Shown one piece after another: positions 25,331 through 32,472 of a stretch of 38,836 bases of DNA (positions are counted from its first letter, which is position 1; every line of letters starts with the position of its first letter). The notes below the pieces were generated by a model. The model saw nothing but the letters and a program-made list of their open reading frames with translations, was not told where the DNA came from and searched no databases. Origin of the DNA: Kuafuiihalomonas phototrophica (lineage in GTDB: Bacteria; Myxococcota; Kuafuiibacteriia; Kuafuiibacteriales; Kuafuiibacteriaceae); the NCBI GenBank assembly GCA_031800475.1, contig DAPKRQ010000371.1, positions 1 to 38,836 of the forward strand, written 5' to 3'. The position numbers were made by a program, and so were the translations under genes.

Positions 25331-25338
25331 CGTAGCCT
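25331..25338 (+). promoter_or_regulatory. Putative -10 box (CGTAGCCT)
   Basis: TAGCCT starts 12 bases before the ATG at 25345, and no Shine-Dalgarno lies between them, which suggests a leaderless message. The -35 region is poor. Same box type as at 24449-24457. Confidence 0.3.
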
Positions 25339-25344
25339 TTCGTC

Positions 25345-25641
25345 ATGACCGCGCCGGGGCCCGAAGAACGTCCACAGCCCAAAGACAGGCGGATCGTTCG
25401 CCACATTCAGGCCCTGGCGGACGCCGGCAACGACGTGAAGAAGTTCGTGACCGCCTTGGAGCGGGTTCGCGACGACTTGTCCCTCAGCACCGCCCAGCGC
25501 GAAGCGATCTTCAAGACCCTGGCCCAAGACGCCGCGGCCGCCTACTTCGTGTTCGCCACCGGAAAGCCCATCGACCTCGAGGAGTTGACCGGCCACATGA
25601 AGTCCCTTGCGCAGGAAGAGGACCCTTTCGCAAAACTCTGA
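25345..25641 (+). CDS. Small unknown helical protein
   Basis: 98 residues, not recognised. After a charged N-terminus the protein is helical and amphipathic (IVRHIQALADAGNDVKKFVT, then LSLSTAQREAIFKTLAQDAA), ending in FATGKPIDLEELTGHMKSLA. No signal peptide, membrane segment or cysteine. It starts 19 bases after the Met-rich gene stop and is followed by a perfect 16-base palindrome that may end the unit. Size and placement suggest it belongs with the two preceding genes. Confidence 0.7.
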   Translation: MTAPGPEERPQPKDRRIVRHIQALADAGNDVKKFVTALERVRDDLSLSTAQREAIFKTLAQDAAAAYFVFATGKPIDLEELTGHMKSLAQEEDPFAKL

Positions 25642-25644
25642 TTT

Positions 25645-25660
25645 CGGGCGCCGGCGCCCG
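25645..25660. repeat. Perfect 16-base palindrome after the small-gene cluster
   Basis: CGGGCGCCGGCGCCCG is fully self-complementary and begins three bases after a stop codon. It could fold as a transcript-end hairpin, but no T-run follows. It may be a factor-dependent terminator. Confidence 0.45.
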
Positions 25661-25738
25661 ATTCGACCGCGCCGGCCGGCGTCTCCCCGGGGACTGACGC
25701 AACCCGGAATCCAGCCTCACCTCTCGCCCGTTCGAGCC

Positions 25739-25768
25739 TGTACAACCTGCAGCGCAATGCGTTAGAAG
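25739..25768 (+). promoter_or_regulatory. Putative promoter of the acyl-CoA dehydrogenase gene
   Basis: TGTACA (25739-25744) and TAGAAG (25763-25768), 18 bases apart, match four of six positions each of the -35 and -10 consensus. The FadR-type operator begins two bases after the -10, across the expected transcription start. Confidence 0.45.
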
Positions 25769-25770
25769 AT

Positions 25771-25788
25771 TGATTGACTGGTCATTCA
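25771..25788. promoter_or_regulatory. FadR-type (TetR family) operator
   Basis: TGATTGACTGGTCATTCA is a 7-4-7 inverted repeat differing from perfect symmetry at one position of the arms. It matches the published Bacillus FadR consensus (TGAATGA-N4-TCATTCA) in 13 of 14 arm positions. It lies 39 bases before an acyl-CoA dehydrogenase start, exactly the type of gene such repressors control, with release by long-chain acyl-CoA. No fadR gene is in the window. Confidence 0.7.
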
Positions 25789-25827
25789 ATCCGGCCAGTT
25801 CGAGAGGCAAACAAGGAGACGCCCACC

Positions 25828-27597
25828 ATGCAGACCTACAAAGCCCCCGTCGAAGACATGCGCTTCCTGCTCGAAGCGATGGGATACGATCAGGTCGCTT
25901 CCATCGAGAAGCTGTCCTCCTACGACCTGGATACGGTCTTCGAGATGCTGGCGCAGACCGGGACCTTCATGCGCGAAACCCTCCTGCCGACCAACCGAGT
26001 CGGCGACGAACAGGGTCTGAAGTGGGACTCCGAGACCGGCGCCGTGACCACCCCCGACGGCTTCAAGGAGGCGTACCGGGCCATGGTCGAAAACGGATAC
26101 ATCGGCATTTCGGTCGACGAGGAGTTCGGGGGTGGGGGCGCACCCACCACGCTGGCATCGCTGATCTCCGAGATGTCCTGCGCCACCAACAAGAGCCTCA
26201 TGATGTGCCCAGGCCTGACCCACGGCTTGATGGAGGCCATCGAGGAGCACGGCAACGACGCTCAGAAGAAGTACTACCTGCCCAAGCTGGCCAGCGGCGA
26301 GTGGTCCGGCACCATGTGCTTGACCGAGCCCCAATGCGGCACCGACCTGGGGCTGATCAGCACCAAGGCCGAGCCTGAGGGCGACCACTACAAGCTGACC
26401 GGCACCAAGATCTGGATCACGTTCGGCGAGCACGACCTGACCGACAACATCATTCACTTCGTGCTGGCTCGGCTCCCCGACGCGCCGCCGGGCATCAAGG
26501 GCATCAGCGTCTTCATGGTGCCGAAGGTGCTCGAAAGCGGTGAGCGAAACCGCATCAAGTGCATCGGGCTCGAACACAAGATGGGTATTCATGGCTCGCC
26601 TACCTGCGTCATGGAGATGGACGGCGCAGAAGGTTACTTGGTCGGAGAGCCCCACAAGGGCATGCGGGCCATGTTCACCATGATGAACCGAGCCCGCCTG
26701 GCCGTAGGGCTGGAGGGCGTGGCCTTGTCCGAAATCGCCTACCAGACGGCCCTCGAGTTCGCGAAGGATCGAAAGCAGAGTCGGGCCCTCGACCCGGCAA
26801 AGCGCGACCCCAACAGCTCCGCCGACAACATCTTGGTGCACCCGGACGTTCGCCGGATGCTGTTGAACATCAAGAGCACCACCGAGGCCATGCGGGCCCT
26901 GGGGACGTTCGTTTCGATCCACCTGGACCTGAGCCTGGCCCATCCGGACGAAGAGGTTCGACAGCGGTCCGACGACCTGGTGGCGCTGTTGACACCGGTG
27001 GTGAAGAGTTACTTCACCGAGCAGGGTTTTTTGAACGTGAGTGAGGCCATGCAGGTTTGCGGCGGCGCCGGGTATACCAAGGACTGGTCCATCGAGCAGT
27101 ACCTGCGGGATGCGCGCATCGCCATGATCTACGAGGGGACGAACCACATCCAGGCTCTGGATCTGGTCGGGCGCAAGCTGCCTTTGCACGGTGGACGACT
27201 GCTTCAGACGTTCCAGACCGAGGTGACGAACGTGATCCGCTCTGCCAAGGACGACCCGGACCTTCAACCCTTCGTCGACGGCCTGAAGGCTGCATCCAAG
27301 CAGCTGACCGAGGTCACCATGGCTTTGGGCGGAAAAGCCATGGAAGACCCCGAAGAGGCCGGGGCAGTGGCGTCCAGCTACTTGAATCTGTTCGCGCTCA
27401 CGGCCTGCGCGTTCTGCTGGGTCAAGCAGCTCCAGCACGCCAAGGGCCGCAGCGACTCGGTGGCGACGGTGAAGTTCAAGACCGCGCGGTACTGGTTCGA
27501 AGTGGTCCTGCCGGAGCGCGAGGCTTTGGCCCGCCGGGTTCAGGCTGGAAAGGACCCGATCATGAGCGTCGAGCCGGAGGAACTCGAGATCGCCTGA
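25828..27597 (+). CDS. Acyl-CoA dehydrogenase, large C-terminally extended type
   Basis: FAD enzyme catalysing alpha-beta dehydrogenation of an acyl-CoA, the first step of beta-oxidation. At 589 residues it belongs to the long family with an extra C-terminal acyl-CoA dehydrogenase domain (as in DmdC and related FadE-like proteins). Signatures are MCLTEPQCGTDLGLISTKA (FAD/substrate segment), MNRARLAVGLEG, and AMQVCGGAGYTKDWSIEQY with the catalytic Glu436 in MIYEGTNHIQALDL. AAGGAG at 25813-25818 fixes ATG 25828; the open frame extends upstream without support. The chain length it acts on cannot be read from sequence; DmdC-like acceptance of 3-methylmercaptopropionyl-CoA is possible. It is probably repressed through the operator upstream. 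It converges on the membrane gene pair. Confidence 0.95.
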   Translation: MQTYKAPVEDMRFLLEAMGYDQVASIEKLSSYDLDTVFEMLAQTGTFMRETLLPTNRVGDEQGLKWDSETGAVTTPDGFKEAYRAMVENGYIGISVDEEFGGGGAPTTLASLISEMSCATNKSLMMCPGLTHGLMEAIEEHGNDAQKKYYLPKLASGEWSGTMCLTEPQCGTDLGLISTKAEPEGDHYKLTGTKIWITFGEHDLTDNIIHFVLARLPDAPPGIKGISVFMVPKVLESGERNRIKCIGLEHKMGIHGSPTCVMEMDGAEGYLVGEPHKGMRAMFTMMNRARLAVGLEGVALSEIAYQTALEFAKDRKQSRALDPAKRDPNSSADNILVHPDVRRMLLNIKSTTEAMRALGTFVSIHLDLSLAHPDEEVRQRSDDLVALLTPVVKSYFTEQGFLNVSEAMQVCGGAGYTKDWSIEQYLRDARIAMIYEGTNHIQALDLVGRKLPLHGGRLLQTFQTEVTNVIRSAKDDPDLQPFVDGLKAASKQLTEVTMALGGKAMEDPEEAGAVASSYLNLFALTACAFCWVKQLQHAKGRSDSVATVKFKTARYWFEVVLPEREALARRVQAGKDPIMSVEPEELEIA

Positions 27598-27610
27598 GGC
27601 CGAGCGGACG

Positions 27611-28177
27611 TCACGGCGGCAGCCCCATGGTCGCCGGGGCTGCCCGCCGCCGCCGCTCTTGCCACACCAAGAACGGGTACACGGCGCTCAGGGCCGCGAA
27701 GTCCAGGCAGTAGGTGAAGACGAAGCCGTCTTTGGCCCACAGGGCGGCGGCCCGCTCCCAGTCGCCGGCGAGGACGCCCCACCCGAGCAAACCCAAGCTG
27801 ATCGCAGCCAGGATCCATCGGACCACGACGGAGCGGCAAAATCCGACCAGCCACTGGGGATGCTGCCGGGGCGGTCGTTCGGGGTTGCGAAAGAACAGGG
27901 CCGGCATCAACGCAAAGGCACCCACGGCGAAGCTCGCCAGGGCCAGCAGGGCGATGGGCCAGGAGTCCCGCCACAGGACCCGGCCGTACCACAGGGGCCA
28001 GATCCCCATCATCTGGAACACGGCGACGAGCAGCGGGTCGGGCCCCTCGAACAAAGCGAGCTGCCACACCAGGCTGCCTGTGTTTTCAGATGGGGGCGCC
28101 ACGAAGACAGCGACCCCGAGCAGCAGCACCCACACCGACGCGGCCACCGCCTTCACGATCCGGTGGACGGGATTCAC
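27611..28177 (-). CDS. Unknown membrane protein with five predicted helices
   Basis: 188 residues with hydrophobic segments at about 8-27, 46-64, 73-95, 118-138 and 151-171, separated by short charged loops, and an Arg-rich segment at the end (VWQERRRRAA). Motifs that may be conserved are FQMMGIWPLWYG, GAFALMPALFFRNPE and YCLDFAALSAVYPFL; they resemble small membrane proteins of cyanobacteria and plastids, but I cannot name the family with confidence. GTG 28177 is chosen because it overlaps the stop of the upstream membrane gene (GTGA). The longer frame starting at 28294 would add Arg-rich residues unlike a membrane protein. It ends 13 bases from the convergent acyl-CoA dehydrogenase stop. 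Confidence 0.75.
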   Translation of the reverse strand: MNPVHRIVKAVAASVWVLLLGVAVFVAPPSENTGSLVWQLALFEGPDPLLVAVFQMMGIWPLWYGRVLWRDSWPIALLALASFAVGAFALMPALFFRNPERPPRQHPQWLVGFCRSVVVRWILAAISLGLLGWGVLAGDWERAAALWAKDGFVFTYCLDFAALSAVYPFLVWQERRRRAAPATMGLPP

Positions 28178-28458
28178 GGTTCGTCTCGCGGGTCGTGAGG
28201 GTGCCAGCCCGAATCGCAGGGAGAGCCGGGCTCGGCAGCGGCCGGGAAGGGGGAGGCGTCGTCGGGGGTGCGGTCCTCGGGGAGGGACAACCATCCCCCG
28301 CCGCGGGGCTCTCGCTCATGTGGAAACGGAAGCATCAAAAACCAGAAGAAGAGCCCGTACAGCCACACTTCGGTCCCGTCCGTCACCCGAAAGGCCACCA
28401 GGAACACCCAGGCCGCACCGGCCACGAACACGTCTCCGAGGGACGGCCGTCGAAACAC
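28174..28458 (-). CDS. Small unknown membrane protein
   Basis: 94 residues. Two hydrophobic segments (about 8-24, VFVAGAAWVFLVAF, and 29-43, EVWLYGLFFWFLML) are followed by a hydrophilic, Pro/Asp-rich tail. The spacing resembles a two-helix hairpin with a cytoplasmic tail. It starts with GTG. Its stop overlaps the next gene start by four bases, which supports both frames being real. No family recognised. The pair probably forms one membrane complex. Confidence 0.6.
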   Translation of the reverse strand: MFRRPSLGDVFVAGAAWVFLVAFRVTDGTEVWLYGLFFWFLMLPFPHEREPRGGGWLSLPEDRTPDDASPFPAAAEPGSPCDSGWHPHDPRDEP

Positions 28459-28585
28459 CCTGAGACCCTACCGGTCGCGCTCCGGCCTTTCCAGGGTCGA
28501 CCGCCTCCGGGCTCGAGGTTTTCGAATCGCCCGCCGCTCCGACAGGACCCTCGCCCGAGGGTGGTGTTCGAGGGCCAAGTCGTGC

Positions 28586-28615
28586 TTGTCAGGACCGGCG
28601 GGATTGGCCTAGAAC
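28586..28615 (+). promoter_or_regulatory. Promoter of tRNA-Thr
   Basis: TTGTCA (28586-28591) and TAGAAC (28610-28615), 18 bases apart, match five and four positions of the sigma-70 consensus. The start would fall about six bases before the mature tRNA. Confidence 0.55.
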
Positions 28616-28627
28616 CTCGCCTCCCGA

Positions 28628-28700
<73 letters not shown>

Positions 28701-29266
28701 AGCCGTCCCGGCCGTCTTCGAATCCCGGACCCGCCAGACCGTCGTCGCCCTGACGCCTGCAACCAGCTCTGTGCTGCCCCTCCGGGGCATCTGCGGCGAC
28801 CGAGAACCTTCGGAGTGGGTTGATTCTTCGAAGAGCCCCGCCGGCTGATCAATCCGCCCTGCGAAGACCGGGGCTCGGGGTCCGAATCGAGCCGCTGGCG
28901 GCTTCGAATATTCCATTCGAGCGAAAAGTCATGCCGACCGCTGCGGTGGGTGCGACCAGCCCATCAGTGGTTGATCGAGGCCCCGCGCTACGAGCCATCT
29001 CCGTGGGGCACGGTTGCGAGGATGCGCGTGCGGATCGCTGGGTCGGAAAGCGAAGGGGAGCCTGTTCGAAACATCTTTGTCGCATCGGTGCCACCCGAAG
29101 AACGGCGCGTCGGTAGGTTGGACCGATGGTTGGAATCACGGCCGACCGAAGCTGCGCACTGCAGCGCAACGGGGAATGGCCGCCTGGACGGGTCGAAACC
29201 AGCTGGGCTCGTGGGACGTGGCATGGGCGATGCAGCGCTCAAAGGCTCAAAGAAAGGAGATAGGAG
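28701..29266. other. 566-base region between tRNA-Thr and cyclopropane synthase, no gene seen
   Basis: Frames on both strands lack ribosome binding sites and protein-like composition. The region holds a small hairpin (GCCCC-TCC-GGGGC near 28777-28791) and a perfect dyad TCGAAT-ATTCC-ATTCGA at 28904-28920, which could be an operator. I found none of the conserved cores of RNase P RNA, SRP RNA or tmRNA. No integrase or repeat of the tRNA 3' end is visible. The end holds the AAAGGAGA Shine-Dalgarno of the next gene. It may contain a promoter or a small RNA I cannot identify. Confidence 0.4.
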
Positions 29267-30514
29267 ATGGACACTGCCACCGTCGCTACCGACCGCATCG
29301 GCAACTTCTTGGATTCCTTGGTTCGCTCGGCGGAGACGCCCTTCGCGATTCGCTTGGAGAGAGGAGCTTACCACCGAAGTCGAGCCACGCCGCGTTTCGT
29401 TCTGCACTTTCCGAAGGCCGAGACACTGCACAGGCTGTTACGGCGCGGTGCCCTGGCCGACTTTGCCGACGCCTACGTGAATGGGGAGATAAAGGTCCGC
29501 GGTGACATCGAAGCGGCAGTCGGTTTGGTGGGCCGTCTGAGGCAGATCTTGCCCCCGCCGACCCCGACCGGGTCCGAGGCGGCCGAACGCGCCGAGCCTC
29601 GCACGGTCGACCAGGACGCCGGGTGGGTGCGCGCCCATTACGACCTTCCGGTCGAGTTCTTTCGTCTCTTCTTGGATCCGGAACTCGTCTACTCCTGCGC
29701 CTACTTCGAAAACGCCGACGACGACCTGGAGCACGCCCAGCGAAGAAAGCTCGAACTGATCTGCCGCAAGCTTCAGCTGCAGCGGGGCGACGCGTTTTTG
29801 GACGTGGGCTGTGGTTGGGGCGCCCTGCTGTTTCACGCTCGCGGCTTCGGCGCGAGGAGTCACGGCATCACCTTGTCCGAGCTGCAGGCCGCCACCGTGG
29901 CCCGTCGGGCCCGGGAGACCCAAACCCGAGGGGTAACGGCCGAGGTCTGCCACTATGAAGCTCTTCCGACCGAGTCTTGGGACAAGGTGGCTTCCATCGG
30001 CATGATCGAGCACGTGGGGCGGGTGAACTTCCCAGCCTACTTCCGAACCCTCTACCGGACTTTGAAGCCCGGAGGTTTGCTCTTGAACCAGGGCATCACG
30101 ATTCCTCGGGTGCGGCTGGGGCAGACCGGCGGAGAGTTCATCTCCAAGCACGTCTTTCCCGGAAGCGAGCTCGCGCCCATCGGCGACTGGCTCGCAGGCT
30201 TCGAAGATGCGGGGTTCGAGGTTTTGGACGTGCAGTCCCTTCGTCTGCACTACGCCAAAACCTTGCGTCATTGGTCGCAGCGCTACTTCGCTCGAAGGAC
30301 CGAGGCAGCCCGCCTCGTACCCTCCCGGGTGCTTCGGGCTTGGGACATCTACCTGCCGGCGTGTGCGGAGGCCTTCGAGTCGGGCGTCGTGGGTGTCCAC
30401 CAAGTGGTGGTCCACAAGCCGGACGTCTCGGGTCGGCACCCTCCGCCGTTCACCCGCGAGTCCATGCTCGGAGCGCCGGCGGCGTTGCTCGACTTGCCGT
30501 TGAGCCGGGCCTGA
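29267..30514 (+). CDS. cfa: Cyclopropane-fatty-acyl-phospholipid synthase
   Basis: SAM-dependent methyltransferase that converts cis double bonds of membrane phospholipid acyl chains into cyclopropanes, acting at the inner leaflet. 415 residues with an N-terminal SCP2-like domain and a C-terminal methyltransferase (about 115-400). HYDLPVEFFRLFLDPELVYS with Cys144, the SAM motif DVGCGWG (179-185) and MIEHVG (Glu248, His249) match the family. An AAAGGAGATAGGAG stretch gives a strong Shine-Dalgarno before ATG 29267. It stands alone between the empty region after the tRNA gene and a convergent gene 15 bases past its stop. In other bacteria Cfa rises at stationary phase; nothing in the upstream sequence shows that here. 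Confidence 0.95.
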   Translation: MDTATVATDRIGNFLDSLVRSAETPFAIRLERGAYHRSRATPRFVLHFPKAETLHRLLRRGALADFADAYVNGEIKVRGDIEAAVGLVGRLRQILPPPTPTGSEAAERAEPRTVDQDAGWVRAHYDLPVEFFRLFLDPELVYSCAYFENADDDLEHAQRRKLELICRKLQLQRGDAFLDVGCGWGALLFHARGFGARSHGITLSELQAATVARRARETQTRGVTAEVCHYEALPTESWDKVASIGMIEHVGRVNFPAYFRTLYRTLKPGGLLLNQGITIPRVRLGQTGGEFISKHVFPGSELAPIGDWLAGFEDAGFEVLDVQSLRLHYAKTLRHWSQRYFARRTEAARLVPSRVLRAWDIYLPACAEAFESGVVGVHQVVVHKPDVSGRHPPPFTRESMLGAPAALLDLPLSRA

Positions 30515-30529
30515 ACGCGCCCGGTCGGG

Positions 30530-31135
30530 TCACACCAGCCGGACGTGGGGGTTGAGCTCGGCTTTCCACCCGGTGGAATCGGACTGGCGGTCGAAGTCCG
30601 AAACACCCGACAAGGATTTCGATGGGCCGACGGCCACGCCGTCGAGTCGGCGGGCCAGCTGTCGCGGGTCCGTCCAGCTCGGATCCACCGGCGGCCGGGG
30701 CCCGGGCAGCTCCCGGGGATGCAAGGCCGAGGTCGACGCATTCCAGGTGTGCCGCAGGTCTTGAAGGCCCAGATGGCCCGAGGCGCTGAGGACGGGCTCG
30801 AAAGGAAAAGCTTCCGGAAGCTCCAAGGTGCCGTCCGCCAGGTCGGCGAACTCCAAGTCGGCCAGCTCTTGGCCGGTCAGGGCCAGGCGCTCTCGCTGGC
30901 CACCGGCCCCGTCCCAGAGGGTGACCTCGAACAGATCTGGGCCGCGCTGGGCGAGCCGCACCCGTCCGTCGTCTTTGCCCAGACGGACCACGGTCTTGCT
31001 TTCGCGTCGCTCGGTGCGGGGCCCATCCCCCCGCGACCGCAGCCACTGGTCGGCCGGGGGCACGATGGTCAGGGCGATGGCGGCTTGGGTCCCCACGCGC
31101 GCCGAAGGCGCAGCAAGGGACAGGCCATGCCGCAT
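30530..31135 (-). CDS. Unknown protein at the end of the argA/glycosyltransferase run
   Basis: 201 residues from ATG 31135; a GTG at 31195 would add 20 residues. The N-terminus is mildly hydrophobic (LAAPSARVGTQAAIALTIVP) and might be a weak signal sequence. The central part looks like beta strands alternating with acidic loops (RLAQRGPDLFEVTLWDG, LTGQELADLEFADLADGTLE). The C-terminus is Pro/Asp-rich. No family recognised. The opposite strand also has an open frame, but its composition is less protein-like. It lies 118 bases after the glycosyltransferase on the same strand. Confidence 0.5.
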   Translation of the reverse strand: MRHGLSLAAPSARVGTQAAIALTIVPPADQWLRSRGDGPRTERRESKTVVRLGKDDGRVRLAQRGPDLFEVTLWDGAGGQRERLALTGQELADLEFADLADGTLELPEAFPFEPVLSASGHLGLQDLRHTWNASTSALHPRELPGPRPPVDPSWTDPRQLARRLDGVAVGPSKSLSGVSDFDRQSDSTGWKAELNPHVRLV

Positions 31136-31253
31136 CGACGACGGGTTGACGTGGAGTGCACCCGACCGGGTGTCAGTGCACGCTTCGAGGTGCACCTGAG
31201 CATCGCTGTCGGCCGCACCAGGGTCCCCGCGCCACCCGCGGGCCTCGCGGCTG

Positions 31254-32447
31254 TCAGCAGGCGGCGAACGCGGCCTGAAGCCGGTCGAGGTTGACCGCCA
31301 GCGAAAACTCTTCGGCCACCCGAGCCCGGCCGCCTTCGGCGAGGCGATTTCGAAGCGCGGGGGTCGAAAGCAGGCGCCGCAGGGAGGCGACCAAGGGGGC
31401 CACCTGTCCCGGAGGCACCATCACCCCGCTGACCCCGTCGACCACCAATTCGCGGATCGTCGGCAGGTCTCCGCTCACGACGCAGACCTGCCGGGCCATC
31501 GCTTCCATCAGCGCCACCGGGATCCCGTCCCGGTCACCGTCCTCCGCGAGCCGGCAGGGCAAGACGAACAAGGCGGCTTCGTTCAGCATCTGACGGACCC
31601 GTTCGTTCGGCTGGGCACCCGCGAAGACCACCCGGTCCGCCACGCCCACCTCTTCGGCCAGGGCCCGAAGCCGGGGGGCTTCGGGGCCGTCCCCGACCAG
31701 GGTCAAGACCGCGCCTTCCACCTGGGGAAGGGCTCGGATCGCCACATCGAATCCCTTCTTCGGCACGAGTCGACCCACCCCGAGGATCGAGCGGCCGTCC
31801 ACCGGGGCAATGGGGTCGAAGCTGTCGAGGTCGACGCCACAGCGCACGATCGGCAGACGCGCCTGGGGCAATCCGGTCAGGTCGGCGTAGAACGACCGGT
31901 GCCACTCGCTGATGCAGGCGACGAACGCCGCCCGGCGGAGCTTGGTCTTCAGGGCCGCGCGGTCTCGAAACAGGTCGGCGGCATGGCCCGTGAAGCTGAA
32001 TGGGACGCCGAGCGCTTCGGCGCAGTGCATGGCGATGGTGGTGGGCACGTGGGCCATGTGGGCGTGCACGTGGGTGACGCCCCGGTCTCGCAGCCGATGG
32101 GCCAATGCCTGACCGGCTCGACACTGCAGCACGTATTTGGGCCAATAGCCGGGTGGGGTCTCGAGCAGACCTCGGGTCGGTCCCCAAGGGTGGGCCCGCA
32201 CACCTTTCAGAAGGGTCGAAAGCTTGCCGGTTGGGCCGCGGCCGTAGACGACGTGAGCCTCCGAAGCCAGGGCGTCGAGCTCCGGATCTTTCAGGTCTCG
32301 CTCCGGAGGATGAACCGATGCCACCGAGACCCGCACGCCTCTCGCACGCAGGCCCAGAACCTCGCGGTACACGAAGGTCTCCGACCGCGCCGGAAGGGTG
32401 GCGCCGACGTACAAGATGTGGGGCTGACTCGCGGTGGTGCGCTCCAT
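31254..32447 (-). CDS. GT4-family glycosyltransferase
   Basis: 397 residues with the GT-B fold of family 4 retaining glycosyltransferases, which transfer sugar from nucleotide donors to lipid-linked or polysaccharide acceptors. The N-terminal domain opens with a GATLPARSETFVYREVLGL segment typical of exopolysaccharide enzymes. HVHAHMAHVPT and FTGHAADLF follow. The C-terminal domain has SILGVGRLVPKKGFDVAI, LVGDGPEAPRLRALA, and the donor-site EDGDRDGIPVALMEAMA. It starts at ATG 32447 with GAAAG just ahead. It is 25 bases downstream of the asparagine-synthetase-like gene on the same strand, so a common polysaccharide or glycan function is likely. Donor and acceptor are unknown. Confidence 0.92.
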   Translation of the reverse strand: MERTTASQPHILYVGATLPARSETFVYREVLGLRARGVRVSVASVHPPERDLKDPELDALASEAHVVYGRGPTGKLSTLLKGVRAHPWGPTRGLLETPPGYWPKYVLQCRAGQALAHRLRDRGVTHVHAHMAHVPTTIAMHCAEALGVPFSFTGHAADLFRDRAALKTKLRRAAFVACISEWHRSFYADLTGLPQARLPIVRCGVDLDSFDPIAPVDGRSILGVGRLVPKKGFDVAIRALPQVEGAVLTLVGDGPEAPRLRALAEEVGVADRVVFAGAQPNERVRQMLNEAALFVLPCRLAEDGDRDGIPVALMEAMARQVCVVSGDLPTIRELVVDGVSGVMVPPGQVAPLVASLRRLLSTPALRNRLAEGGRARVAEEFSLAVNLDRLQAAFAAC

Positions 32448-32472
32448 CTTTCGGTGTCTCGTGGGCCGTTCC

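Noticed and set aside
28950..29480. A 176-residue plus-strand frame running into the cfa start
   Set aside because: It is out of frame with cfa, has no ribosome binding site and no protein-like features.
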